Of a stretch of 64,000 nt of DNA, positions 17,672-26,305 are shown in pieces. Origin of the DNA: Emticicia agri (lineage in GTDB: Bacteria > Bacteroidota > Bacteroidia > Cytophagales > Spirosomataceae); contig NZ_SEWF01000026.1 in the NCBI RefSeq assembly GCF_004168285.1, positions 23,886-87,885 on the forward strand, written 5' to 3'. A model generated the notes under the pieces. It saw nothing but the letters and a program-made list of their open reading frames with translations, was not told where the DNA came from and made no database searches. Made by a program: the position numbers and the translations under genes. Within the stretch, counting starts at the first letter, position 1, and every line of letters starts with the position of its first letter.

Positions 17672-18616
17672 ATGATTTCTATTGTAATTCCCATTTTTAA
17701 CGAAGAAGAAAACCTCCAAAATCTTTATAATCGATTAACCGCTGCTGCTCCTTCCTGGGGAGAAGATTATGAAATTGTATTAGTTGATGATGGCTCTCGT
17801 GATAGTTCATTAACCATGATGAGAGTGATGGCTGAAAAAGATAGCCGTGTAAGAGTAGTGAAACTTTCCCGCAATTTCGGACATCAGCCTGCTATTTCAG
17901 CCGGAATAAAAATTGCCAAAGGCGATGCGATTGTGATTATGGATGGCGACCTGCAAGACCCACCGGAAGAACTACATAGATTTCTGGCTAAATGGAGAGA
18001 GGGGTATGAAGTAGTATTTGCAGTAAGAACCAAACGCAAAGAAGGTTTCTTCAAAAAAATGGCGTATTCCACTTTTTATAGAATACTGGCCTGGATTTCA
18101 GACATTGAAATTCCATTAGATTCTGGTGATTTTTGTGTAATGGACAGAAAAGTAGTGAATGTATTAGTACACGAGATGCCCGAACAATTGAGATTTGTAC
18201 GCGGTATGCGTGCCTTTGCCGGATTTAAACAGATTGGTGTTACTTACGAAAGAGCCGAAAGAGCGGCAGGAGAAGTAAAATATACTTTCAAGAAATTAGT
18301 GCAGTTAGCATTAGACGGCTTATTCGGCTTTTCAAGTTTCCCACTTCGGCTGGCTACCTATATGGGTTTTATTATCTCTATTCCCTCGTTTTTCTTAGGT
18401 ATTTTCTTTGTTTTACATCGTTTGATTGGTTTTAAGGTTTTCGGTCATGCCCCCGAAGAGACCCCTGGTACAGCTTCGCTGGCAGTAGGCATGTATTTCT
18501 TAGGCGGTGTTATCCTGATTATCTTAGGAATTTTAGGCGAGTACATCGGTAGAATTTATATTGAAGTAAAAAAACGACCGTTCTTTGTGATTGATGAAGT
18601 GATTGAGAAGAAATAA
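17672..18616 (+). CDS. GtrB/DPM1-like polyprenyl-phosphate glycosyltransferase
   Basis: 314 residues: GT2 domain with VIPIFNEEENLQNL, VDDGSRDSS (near 43) and MDGDLQDPPEE (near 91), the last being the metal and donor site typical of DPM1/GtrB enzymes. Two C-terminal membrane helices lie at about 232-257 and 272-295. It would load a sugar onto polyprenyl phosphate at the inner membrane face. It has its own promoter and is the second enzyme of this type within 5 kb. Confidence 0.88.
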   Translation: MISIVIPIFNEEENLQNLYNRLTAAAPSWGEDYEIVLVDDGSRDSSLTMMRVMAEKDSRVRVVKLSRNFGHQPAISAGIKIAKGDAIVIMDGDLQDPPEELHRFLAKWREGYEVVFAVRTKRKEGFFKKMAYSTFYRILAWISDIEIPLDSGDFCVMDRKVVNVLVHEMPEQLRFVRGMRAFAGFKQIGVTYERAERAAGEVKYTFKKLVQLALDGLFGFSSFPLRLATYMGFIISIPSFFLGIFFVLHRLIGFKVFGHAPEETPGTASLAVGMYFLGGVILIILGILGEYIGRIYIEVKKRPFFVIDEVIEKK

Positions 18617-18646
18617 AAGACTATAAGAATATTTATATTTTGAATT

Positions 18647-18672
18647 ATGCCATGCTCTAAAAGAGGTGGCAT
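18647..18672 (+). terminator. Weak hairpin after the glycosyltransferase
   Basis: ATGCC/GGCAT and CTCT/AGAG pair around a 3-base loop with a small internal loop, 30 bases past the stop. The T-tract is poor, so termination is uncertain. Confidence 0.35.
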
Positions 18673-18799
18673 TTATTGTATAGCAGTCCTTTAATGAAAT
18701 TCCGTTAAATTGTTCTATTAAATTACTGATTTTGCCATTATGACCTGAGCAACGATTTAAAAAATCGTGAGACATTCTTCAATCCGTTCGATTATTTTC

Positions 18800-18815
18800 T
18801 ACCTTTGTATCTTTG
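18800..18815 (+). promoter_or_regulatory. Two overlapping -7 elements before the exonuclease gene
   Basis: TACCTTTG (18800-18807) and TATCTTTG (18808-18815) lie 16-24 bases before the ATG at 18832, which implies a very short 5' leader. Confidence 0.4.
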
Positions 18816-18831
18816 ATTTAAATGACCAATA

Positions 18832-19647
18832 ATGCTTACTCATTCTCTTAAACTCCGAAAACCCCTTGCCGTAATAGACCTCGAAACTACCGGAGTTAAC
18901 ATTACCAAAGACAGAATTGTAGAATTGTGTATTGCAAAAGCCAAAGTTGATGGAACGGTTGAAGTAAAGACAAAACTGATTAATCCCGGCGTACCGATTC
19001 CACCGGAGACGAGTATGATTCATGGGATTTATGACGAAGATGTGAAAGATGCGCCAAGTTTTAAGCAAATCGGTAAGTCATTAGCTCAGTTTTTAGAAGG
19101 TTGTGATTTAGCAGGTTTTAATAGCAATCGTTTTGATGTGCCGATGCTGGTAGAAGAGTTTTTAAGAATTGATGTGGATTTTGATACAAAAAACCGTAAA
19201 CTGATTGATGCCCAACGGATTTTCCATCTGATGGAGCCTCGTACACTTTCGGCGGCTTATCGGTTATATTGCCACAGAGAATTAGATGGTGCACACAGTG
19301 CTGAAGTAGATACGCTGGCAACTTTAGAAGTACTATGCGCACAGGTAGAAAAATATGAGGGCGTAAAACTGAAAAATGACAAAGGTGAAGAATACGAGCC
19401 TGTAAAAAACGACATGGATGTATTGCACCAGTTGACATCGGCCAATATTGTTGATTTTGCCCAAAGAATGACACGCAATGCCAAAGGAGAGATAGTTTTT
19501 AATTTTGGCAAGCATAGTGGCAAAGCCGTTAAGTTTGTTTTAAAACAAGAACCACAGTATTATGACTGGATGATTAACGGAGATTTTCCGTTAGATACTA
19601 AAAGAAAATTAACAGAAATCAAGCTGAAAATGATGCTTGAAAAGTAG
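18832..19647 (+). CDS. DEDDh 3'-5' exonuclease (DNA polymerase III epsilon-like)
   Basis: 271 residues. The exonuclease domain covers about 10-175: motif I VIDLETTG (Asp16, Glu18), motif II AGFNSNRFDVPML, and motif III HSAEVDTLAT with the catalytic His and Asp. A C-terminal domain of about 60 residues (NFGKHSGKAV, PQYYDWM) resembles the putative quorum-sensing-regulated or SLBP-type tail common in Bacteroidota epsilon-like proteins. It would trim DNA in repair or proofreading. It does not carry a polymerase-binding motif that I can identify. Confidence 0.87.
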   Translation: MLTHSLKLRKPLAVIDLETTGVNITKDRIVELCIAKAKVDGTVEVKTKLINPGVPIPPETSMIHGIYDEDVKDAPSFKQIGKSLAQFLEGCDLAGFNSNRFDVPMLVEEFLRIDVDFDTKNRKLIDAQRIFHLMEPRTLSAAYRLYCHRELDGAHSAEVDTLATLEVLCAQVEKYEGVKLKNDKGEEYEPVKNDMDVLHQLTSANIVDFAQRMTRNAKGEIVFNFGKHSGKAVKFVLKQEPQYYDWMINGDFPLDTKRKLTEIKLKMMLEK

Positions 19648-19755
19648 TTTTTAAGCATTAAAAAAGCGTTTTTTTAAGATAAATACTCGAATTTTTCTAA
19701 GAATTACCTCTAAGTTAAAATTCGGGTTGATAATTGTTTATTGATAATTGTTCAT

Positions 19756-19763
19756 TATTTTTG
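19756..19763 (+). promoter_or_regulatory. -7 element of the nuoKLMN operon
   Basis: TATTTTTG, 36 bases before the nuoK ATG. It suggests that transcription of the partial nuo operon starts here. No clear -33 box is seen. Confidence 0.45.
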
Positions 19764-19799
19764 CGAAAATCTTTTCGGAAAACAACCATAATTCTGCAA

Positions 19800-20132
19800 A
19801 TGCAAAGTAAAATACCAGACATTATCCAGACCGTTCCTTTGCTAAATTATGTCTTATTGGCAAGTATTTTATTCATAATCGGTGTCGTGGGTGTATTGAT
19901 ACGTCGTAATGCTATCATCATATTTATGTCAATAGAGTTAATGCTCAATGCTGTTAACCTTTTATTAATCGCGTTTTCTTCTTATCGGGCAGATGCATCA
20001 GGGCAGGTTTTTGTATTTTTTATTATGGCAGTAGCCGCGGCAGAGGTAGCCGTAGGTCTGGCTATTATCGTAATGATTTACAGAAATATCCGCTCTATCG
20101 ATGTCGGTTTGCTGGATAAACTGAAGTGGTAA
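19800..20132 (+). CDS. nuoK: NADH-quinone oxidoreductase subunit K
   Basis: 110 residues from the ATG at 19800; the longer frame from a TTG at 19734 would include the promoter and is rejected. Three membrane helices carry the two conserved buried glutamates, Glu46 ([13 protein letters not shown]) and Glu82 ([10 protein letters not shown]), which serve proton translocation in complex I. Length is normal. It opens the nuoK-L-M-N series in the usual order, but no other nuo gene precedes it. Confidence 0.95.
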   Translation: MQSKIPDIIQTVPLLNYVLLASILFIIGVVGVLIRRNAIIIFMSIELMLNAVNLLLIAFSSYRADASGQVFVFFIMAVAAAEVAVGLAIIVMIYRNIRSIDVGLLDKLKW

Positions 20133-20199
20133 TCTCTTCATTAATATAATAGTTTTTAAACCTTATTTAACATGCCTTTGAGGCCAGGGCTATTAATAT

Positions 20200-22143
20200 A
20201 TGTCAATCATTACTCTAATACCTTTATTTCCACTCATTGGTTTTCTGATCAACGGTCTTGGATTTCGTAAAATTCCTGCCAGTTTAGCCGGACCAATAGG
20301 TGTTGGGGCTTCATTATTATCATTTATTGGTACTGTAATAGCCTATACACAACTCACCGAAACCAGTCAACCTGTTTTTGTAAATGTTTTCGACTGGATT
20401 ACCGTCGGCACATTGCAGATTAACTTCTCATTTCAGATAGACCAGCTATCTATTATTATGCTCTTTGTAATTACGGGTGTAGGTACATTGATACATATGT
20501 ATTCGATGGGCTATATGCACGACGACGAAGGATATGGTAAATTTATGGCATTCCTTAATTTGTTCTTATTCTCGATGTTACTATTGGTAATGGGGTCAAA
20601 TTATATAGTCATGTTTATTGGTTGGGAAGGTGTTGGTTTGTGTTCTTACCTACTCATTGGTTTCTGGAATAAAAATACAGAATATGGCAATGCCGCCAGA
20701 AAAGCCTTCATTATGAACCGTATCGGTGATTTAGGCTTTCTGATTGGTATTTTCTTAATCATATTAAATTTTGGTACGGTTGAATACGCAGAAGTATTTG
20801 AACAAGCCAAAGGATTAACCGTAGGCGATAGCACTATCATTGCTATTACAGGCTTTCTGTTTATCGGGGCAATGGGTAAATCGGCGCAGATTCCGCTTTA
20901 TACCTGGTTACCTGATGCAATGGCTGGCCCTACACCTGTATCAGCTTTGATACACGCTGCTACTATGGTTACTTCGGGTATTTATATGATTGTTCGCTCT
21001 AATATTCTTTATACACTTGCCCCTGAAACATTGAATCTTGTGGCATGGATTGGTGTAGCAACGGCTGTAGTAGCGGCAACCATCGGTATCTTCCAGAACG
21101 ATATTAAGAAAGTATTGGCCTACTCTACTGTAAGTCAGTTAGGGTATATGTTTATGGGATTAGGCGTATCGGCTTATACGTCGGGCTTCTTCCATGTAAT
21201 TACGCACGCTTTCTTCAAAGCCCTTCTATTCTTAGCGGCAGGTAGTGTCATTCACGCCATGAGTGGCGAGCAGGATATTCGACGGATGGGTGGCTTGTGG
21301 AGCAAAATCAGAATTACAGCTATTACATTTTTAGTAGGTACCATTGCTATTTCAGGTGTTTTCCCGTTAGCCGGGTTCTTCTCAAAAGATGAAATATTGG
21401 CGCATGTGTATGAGCATAATAAATTGATGTGGGTATTGGCATTAATTGGCTCTATGATGACAGCCTTTTACATGTTCCGTTTATTCTTTCTCACATTTAC
21501 AGGTTCTTTCAGAGGTACGCATGAGCAGGAACATCATTTACATGAATCTCCGGCAAGCATGACTATTCCTTTGATAGTCTTGGCAGTTTTGTCGTTCATT
21601 GGAGGTTTTATCGGTATGCCTGAAGTTTTTCATACGCCTCATTTTTTAGCAGATTTTCTGAATCCTATTTATGAGGGCTCAAAAGCTGTTAATCCTGAGT
21701 TCGGGGCTCATCCGATTGAACATTCAACCGAGTGGATGTTGATGGGAATTTCGCTGGGAGCTGCCCTGATTGCTATTTTTGTAGCTTATACTCAATTTGG
21801 TGGAAGCAAAAACGTACCTGTGGAAGACAGCGAGATTACAGGTGTACAAAAAGTGATTTACAACAAATACTATATCGACGAAATTTACTGGGCTGTTTTT
21901 GTAAACCCTGTAAAACGCTTGTCAAACTTATTTGTGAGCGTATTTGAGCCTAAAGGTTTTGACGGCATTGTGAATGGCGTAGGTAAACTGGTTAACTCAT
22001 TCAGTGGGCTTACCCGCAGATTACAAGCCGGAGGAACGGGCTTCTATTTATTTGCAATGGTAATCAGTATTGCCTTGTTTATGACTATCAACCTCGGTTA
22101 TCAGGTTTTAGAAACCATTAAAGCATTTGTTGGAATAAAATAA
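20200..22143 (+). CDS. nuoL: NADH-quinone oxidoreductase subunit L
   Basis: 647 residues, about 16 membrane helices. Antiporter-type core motifs are present: WEGVGLCSYLLIGFW with the key Glu, FIGAMGKSAQIPLYTWLPDAM with the Lys, and ALIHAATMVTSGIYM. The C-terminal 150 residues form the lateral helix and end helix typical of NuoL. It is the distal proton-pumping subunit of complex I in the cytoplasmic membrane. Confidence 0.97.
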   Translation: MSIITLIPLFPLIGFLINGLGFRKIPASLAGPIGVGASLLSFIGTVIAYTQLTETSQPVFVNVFDWITVGTLQINFSFQIDQLSIIMLFVITGVGTLIHMYSMGYMHDDEGYGKFMAFLNLFLFSMLLLVMGSNYIVMFIGWEGVGLCSYLLIGFWNKNTEYGNAARKAFIMNRIGDLGFLIGIFLIILNFGTVEYAEVFEQAKGLTVGDSTIIAITGFLFIGAMGKSAQIPLYTWLPDAMAGPTPVSALIHAATMVTSGIYMIVRSNILYTLAPETLNLVAWIGVATAVVAATIGIFQNDIKKVLAYSTVSQLGYMFMGLGVSAYTSGFFHVITHAFFKALLFLAAGSVIHAMSGEQDIRRMGGLWSKIRITAITFLVGTIAISGVFPLAGFFSKDEILAHVYEHNKLMWVLALIGSMMTAFYMFRLFFLTFTGSFRGTHEQEHHLHESPASMTIPLIVLAVLSFIGGFIGMPEVFHTPHFLADFLNPIYEGSKAVNPEFGAHPIEHSTEWMLMGISLGAALIAIFVAYTQFGGSKNVPVEDSEITGVQKVIYNKYYIDEIYWAVFVNPVKRLSNLFVSVFEPKGFDGIVNGVGKLVNSFSGLTRRLQAGGTGFYLFAMVISIALFMTINLGYQVLETIKAFVGIK

Positions 22144-22185
22144 TCCAACCAAACATTACGACTTAAAAATTAAAACTCATTACGG

Positions 22186-23634
22186 ATGTTAGCACTAATC
22201 CTTATACTAATTCCTCTTATCGGCAGTCTTTTACTGTTTGCATTAAGAGGTAGTAATGATGGAGTATCAAAAAATGTAGCTTTATTGACTTCACTTGTAG
22301 AATTTGTCATTGCTGCCTACGCTTTTATTACTTTTGATTCTCAGACCATTGTAGAAGTTAAATATGCCTGGATGAAAGATTTGAGAATCAACTTCCATTT
22401 AGGAATAGATGGCATCAGCCTGCTGATGATTGCCCTGACAGGTTTTTTAGTACCGTTGATTATTCTTTCTACATTTAAGTACAGCTATAAAAAACACGAA
22501 TCGTTCTACTCGCTAATCTTATTGGCGCAAACAGCTTTGATGGGTGTTTTTATGGCAAAAGATATTTTCCTTTTCTATTTCTTCTACGAAGTTGCCCTGA
22601 TACCGGTATATTTTCTGGCAGCTATATGGGGAGGAACAAATGCGCCAAGAATAACTTTCAAAATGTTTGTATATACCATGTTTGGAAGTTTGTTTATGTT
22701 GGTAGCTATTGTGTATTTATATATTAAAGCCTCAACAGCCAACATTCAGGAATTATATACAGCTGCTAAATTTATTTCGCCTGCAAGCCAGAACTTATTA
22801 TTCTGGGCTTTCTTTATAGCCTTTGCTATCAAAATGCCTGTGTTGCCTTTTCATACCTGGCAGCCAGATACTTATAGCGAGTCTCCAACTCCGGCAACCA
22901 TGTTATTATCGGGTCTTTTGTCGAAAATGGGGGTTTATGGGCTTATCCGCATCTTATTACCTTTGGCTCCGGTAGGCTTATCTAATTATGGTTTAATAGC
23001 TATGATTCTGTCAGTAATCGGCTTGATTTACGGTTCTGTCATTGCCATTCAGCAAAACAATATCAAACGCCTCATTGCCTATTCATCATTTGCACACATG
23101 GGCTTAATGGCCGCCGGGGTATTATCGGGTACTTTAAGTGGTATTCAGGGTGCATTATTGCAGATGGTAGCACACGGAATCAATGCAGTAGGTTTGTTCT
23201 TCATCGTAAAAATTATGTATGACCGCACCAACACGAGAGATTTAAACTCTTTAGGCGGAATTACTCAGAATACGCCTGCATTAAGCATCTATTTCATGAT
23301 TATTATGCTGGGCAGTGTTGCTCTACCTTTAACCAATGGATTTGTAGGAGAATTTTTATTACTGAAAGGTGTATTTGATAAAAATGCGTGGTTAGGCGGT
23401 GTAGCAGGATTAACCATTATTTTAGGCGCAGTTTATATGCTACGCATGATGCAACGCTCTATGTTTGGCGAGCGCAATGAAGTTACTGCCCAATTCAGCG
23501 ATGTAAAAGGCACCGAAATAGCCGTTTTATTACCAATTGCCGCTGTAGTCTTATTAATGGGTATTTTCCCGAATGTGTTTCTGAAAATTACTGAACCTGC
23601 GGTTAATAGCTTATTACAACTGATTCATCCTTAA
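22186..23634 (+). CDS. nuoM: NADH-quinone oxidoreductase subunit M
   Basis: 482 residues, about 14 membrane helices. Proton_antipo_M core: FFYEVALIPVYFL with the conserved Glu near residue 138, AFAIKMPVLPFHTWQPDTYSE with the Lys near 223, and GLLSKMGVYGLIR. A proton-pumping subunit of complex I, 42 bases after nuoL. Confidence 0.97.
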   Translation: MLALILILIPLIGSLLLFALRGSNDGVSKNVALLTSLVEFVIAAYAFITFDSQTIVEVKYAWMKDLRINFHLGIDGISLLMIALTGFLVPLIILSTFKYSYKKHESFYSLILLAQTALMGVFMAKDIFLFYFFYEVALIPVYFLAAIWGGTNAPRITFKMFVYTMFGSLFMLVAIVYLYIKASTANIQELYTAAKFISPASQNLLFWAFFIAFAIKMPVLPFHTWQPDTYSESPTPATMLLSGLLSKMGVYGLIRILLPLAPVGLSNYGLIAMILSVIGLIYGSVIAIQQNNIKRLIAYSSFAHMGLMAAGVLSGTLSGIQGALLQMVAHGINAVGLFFIVKIMYDRTNTRDLNSLGGITQNTPALSIYFMIIMLGSVALPLTNGFVGEFLLLKGVFDKNAWLGGVAGLTIILGAVYMLRMMQRSMFGERNEVTAQFSDVKGTEIAVLLPIAAVVLLMGIFPNVFLKITEPAVNSLLQLIHP

Positions 23635-23684
23635 TTCATAGTTCATGCCCGACAGTCGTGAACTGATAATGATAAATAGATATT

Positions 23685-25079
23685 ATGTATCCAATACTCG
23701 TACTTTCTATTACCGGAATTATTACCCTTTTCTTAGGTTTTCTTAAATCTAAGAAAGTATTACTTCCTGCTACCTTATTTTTTGTAACACTTGCCTTTTT
23801 ATCTAATTTCTACGACTGGAATAAACCGGGCTTGTATTTCAATAATATGTTGCAGGTAAATAACTATACTATACTGTTATCGGCTATTATTCTGCTTTCC
23901 GCTTTTCTAATCATCGCTTTATCAAAAGGATTTATTGACGATGAACATGCGCAACCTGCTGAATATTTTGCCATATTACAGTTTTCGCTGGTAGGGGCTA
24001 TTATGATGACCGGATACCAGAATCTGATAATGCTTTTTATAGGTGTTGAGATTCTTTCTGTTTCGATGTATGTACTTACCGGAAGTGATAAACGTAACCT
24101 GAGAGGCAATGAAGCGGCCCTTAAATACTTTCTGATGGGGTCATTTGCTACGGGTATTATGCTTTTTGGTATTGCTATGTTATATGGTGCTAATTTCTCA
24201 TTCAATATTGAGGCAGCACGTACAGTAATTATACAATCACAAATGACAGGACGCTCTGTGTATCTGTTTGTAGGGGTTACTTTCTTACTAATCGGCTTAT
24301 TGTTTAAAATATCTGCCGCTCCGTTTCACTTCTGGACTCCTGATGTATATGAAGGTGCTCCGACTATCTTTACCACTTTCATGTCAACGATTGTAAAGAC
24401 AGCCGGATTTGCCGCTATTTATCGCATCTTAGAGGTTTCTTTCTCGCCTATTTATAATTTCTGGTGGGTAATGGTCATTATCATGACAGTATTGAGCTTA
24501 ATCATAAGCAATGTTACAGCGGTTTCGCAGAGTAGCTTTAAGCGTATGCTGGCGTTTTCGAGTATTTCGCATGCAGGTTATATGTTAATGGCAGTAGTGG
24601 GTTTAAGCAATAAATCTGATGATTCTATCGTATTTTATTCATTAGCCTATTCTTTGGCTACTATCAGTGCTTTTGGGGTATTGATGGCGGTATCGAAAGA
24701 AAAACTGGTTGATGGCAGACCGGACGAGAGTATTGCAGTACTGAATGGGTTATCGAAAAGAAATCCTTTCCTTGCTTTTATTTTAGCTATATCCATGCTT
24801 TCGTTGGCAGGTATTCCACTAACGGCAGGTTTCTGGGGTAAATTCTATGTATTTTCAGATGCGGCTTTCAGAGGGCATACCTGGCTATTAGTAGTAGCTG
24901 TTTTAATGTCAGCAGTAGGTATCTATTATTATTTCAAGCCTATTATTGCTGCTTATATGAAAGAAAACGAGGGCGAAGTGATAAGTCTGACGCCTTTTTA
25001 TAAGATAATTCTCGGAATCACTACATTTGGTTCTATTTTACTTGGACTTTTCCCTGATTTATTACGTAGCCTTATGTGA
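23685..25079 (+). CDS. nuoN: NADH-quinone oxidoreductase subunit N
   Basis: 464 residues, about 14 membrane helices. It has the third antiporter-like core: FIGVEILSVSMYVLTG with the Glu, LLFKISAAPFHFWTPDVYEGAP with the Lys and Asp, and a late helix with Lys. The last four bases overlap the start of the GtrA-like gene, indicating translational coupling. Confidence 0.96.
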   Translation: MYPILVLSITGIITLFLGFLKSKKVLLPATLFFVTLAFLSNFYDWNKPGLYFNNMLQVNNYTILLSAIILLSAFLIIALSKGFIDDEHAQPAEYFAILQFSLVGAIMMTGYQNLIMLFIGVEILSVSMYVLTGSDKRNLRGNEAALKYFLMGSFATGIMLFGIAMLYGANFSFNIEAARTVIIQSQMTGRSVYLFVGVTFLLIGLLFKISAAPFHFWTPDVYEGAPTIFTTFMSTIVKTAGFAAIYRILEVSFSPIYNFWWVMVIIMTVLSLIISNVTAVSQSSFKRMLAFSSISHAGYMLMAVVGLSNKSDDSIVFYSLAYSLATISAFGVLMAVSKEKLVDGRPDESIAVLNGLSKRNPFLAFILAISMLSLAGIPLTAGFWGKFYVFSDAAFRGHTWLLVVAVLMSAVGIYYYFKPIIAAYMKENEGEVISLTPFYKIILGITTFGSILLGLFPDLLRSLM

Positions 25080-25609
25080 TTGAAAGTATATCTATAAATC
25101 ATACAATCTTGTTAAAAATATTAAAAAAAATAAAGAATAAGGAAATAAGAAGTTTTATTTCCTTTTTTCTTACAGCTATACTGGGCGCCGGCACAAACTT
25201 TATCACACAAATCCCCTATAAATCTCTTTTTCTCTATCTGGGCTTTGCAGATAAACCCGCCTTCAATCTCAGCGTTTCTGCAGGATATTTAACCGCTACT
25301 ATCGTAAGTTTTATTCCGGCAAAGGTTTTTGCTTTTTCTGCCAAAGAATCGGGCAATACTCGTCGGGAGTCTGTCAAATTTTTGATTATAGCACTTGTTG
25401 CGTGGGGGATACAAGTAGGTGTTTCTTCGCTTACTTTCGATCACATAGCTAATAAATATTTTTCTGAGTACTCTCTCTTCGTTCGTGAAAAAAGCTCTCA
25501 CGTGGTTGGTATGGGCTTTAGCTTTCTTGCCAATTACTTCGGTCATAAGTTTCTCACTTTTAGAAGTACGGGCATTTATGATAAAATAAAGACCCGTAAT
25601 ATCCGATAA
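25076..25609 (+). CDS. GtrA-like membrane protein, coupled to nuoN
   Basis: 177 residues from a GTG at 25076 that overlaps the nuoN stop (GTGA). Four hydrophobic segments, at about 27-48, 67-85, 98-118 and 143-160, and the C-terminal motif SFLANYFGHKFLTFR match the GtrA family, whose members move or support polyprenyl-linked sugars across the membrane. GtrA partners are GtrB-like enzymes, two of which lie at 13330 and 17672. Its position inside a respiratory operon is unusual. A small complex I accessory protein is the alternative. Confidence 0.7.
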   Translation: MIESISINHTILLKILKKIKNKEIRSFISFFLTAILGAGTNFITQIPYKSLFLYLGFADKPAFNLSVSAGYLTATIVSFIPAKVFAFSAKESGNTRRESVKFLIIALVAWGIQVGVSSLTFDHIANKYFSEYSLFVREKSSHVVGMGFSFLANYFGHKFLTFRSTGIYDKIKTRNIR

Positions 25610-25684
25610 AATTGCACAATATCAAGATAATATTGCCCTATTAAGGCATATTTAAGGTAATTTTAAAAAAAATTTAAGAAACGC

Positions 25685-25716
25685 TTGCGTCATATCTTAA
25701 AATAAACTTAAATTTG
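25685..25716 (+). promoter_or_regulatory. Bacteroidota-type promoter of the twin lipoproteins
   Basis: TTG (25685-25687), 21-base spacer, TAAATTTG (25709-25716). The start would be about 25723, giving a leader of about 28 bases. Confidence 0.55.
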
Positions 25717-25750
25717 CAATGCGTTTCAAACCTTAAAAACATCACAAGAA

Positions 25751-25933
25751 ATGAAAAAAGTATTTGCAATTTTATTCGTAGCTGGTATGGCTTCTTTGGC
25801 CGCTTGTACATCTAAAACTGAAGGTTCTGCTGATTCTACTGCTGCTGCTGATTCAGCTGCTTCGGTTATCGCTCCAGTTGATACAACTGTTACAGTTGAT
25901 ACTACAGCTACTGCTGATACAACTAAGAAATAA
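25751..25933 (+). CDS. Tiny Thr/Asp-rich lipoprotein, copy 1
   Basis: 60 residues. Signal MKKVFAILFVAGMASLAAC with acylated Cys19, then a low-complexity tail rich in Ala, Ser, Thr and Asp with VDTT repeats, ending TTKK. The mature part is only about 42 residues and is unlikely to fold alone. It is nearly identical to the next gene, so this is a recent tandem duplication. It has a good promoter and shares one terminator with copy 2, so the pair form a short transcript that could be abundant. Function is unknown. Confidence 0.75.
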   Translation: MKKVFAILFVAGMASLAACTSKTEGSADSTAAADSAASVIAPVDTTVTVDTTATADTTKK

Positions 25934-25961
25934 TTTTTAAAAACAATATAAAAATAAAGAA

Positions 25962-26141
25962 ATGAAAAAAGTATTTGCAATCTTATTCGTAGCTGGTATG
26001 GCTTCTTTAGCCGCTTGTACATCTAAAACTGAAACTGCAGCTGATTCTACAACTGTAGATACAACTGCTTCAGTTATGGCTCCAGTTGATACAACTGTTA
26101 CAGTTGATACTACAGCTACTGCTGATACTACTAAGAAATAA
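25962..26141 (+). CDS. Tiny Thr/Asp-rich lipoprotein, copy 2
   Basis: 59 residues, one less than copy 1 and just under common ORF cut-offs. The signal peptide and Cys19 are identical to copy 1. The tail differs only in the middle: copy 1 has an Ala-rich stretch where this copy has DSTTVDTTASVM; the last 20 residues agree again. It lies 28 bases after copy 1. The near identity at DNA level, the same 5' sequence ahead of each ATG, and the shared terminator support a real, recently duplicated gene. Confidence 0.75.
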   Translation: MKKVFAILFVAGMASLAACTSKTETAADSTTVDTTASVMAPVDTTVTVDTTATADTTKK

Positions 26142-26163
26142 TTCTTATTCAGTATAGTAGAAA

Positions 26164-26196
26164 GGTCTTATTCGGTAATTCGGATAAGACTTTTTT
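26164..26196 (+). terminator. Rho-independent terminator of the twin lipoproteins
   Basis: GTCTTAT and ATAAGAC stem with inner CG pairs, then TTTTTT, 24 bases after the stop of copy 2. Confidence 0.8.
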
Positions 26197-26228
26197 ATTT
26201 TATGACTTTCATTTAGCACCAATAATAA

Positions 26229-26275
26229 AAAAGGTATCAGTGTTTTAACGCTTCGACGTTTCGACCTGATACCTT
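26229..26275 (-). terminator. Rho-independent terminator of the TIM-barrel gene
   Basis: AAGGTATCAG and CTGATACCTT form a 10-bp stem with a long loop, 31 bases past the stop at 26306, followed by TTTTTTATT on the minus strand. Confidence 0.7.
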
Positions 26276-26305
26276 AATTTTTATTTAAACTGATGAGATA
26301 GCATT

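Noticed and set aside
19734..19799. Longer nuoK start at a TTG
   Set aside because: It would begin upstream of the -7 element and give an odd N-terminus; the ATG at 19800 yields the normal NuoK length.
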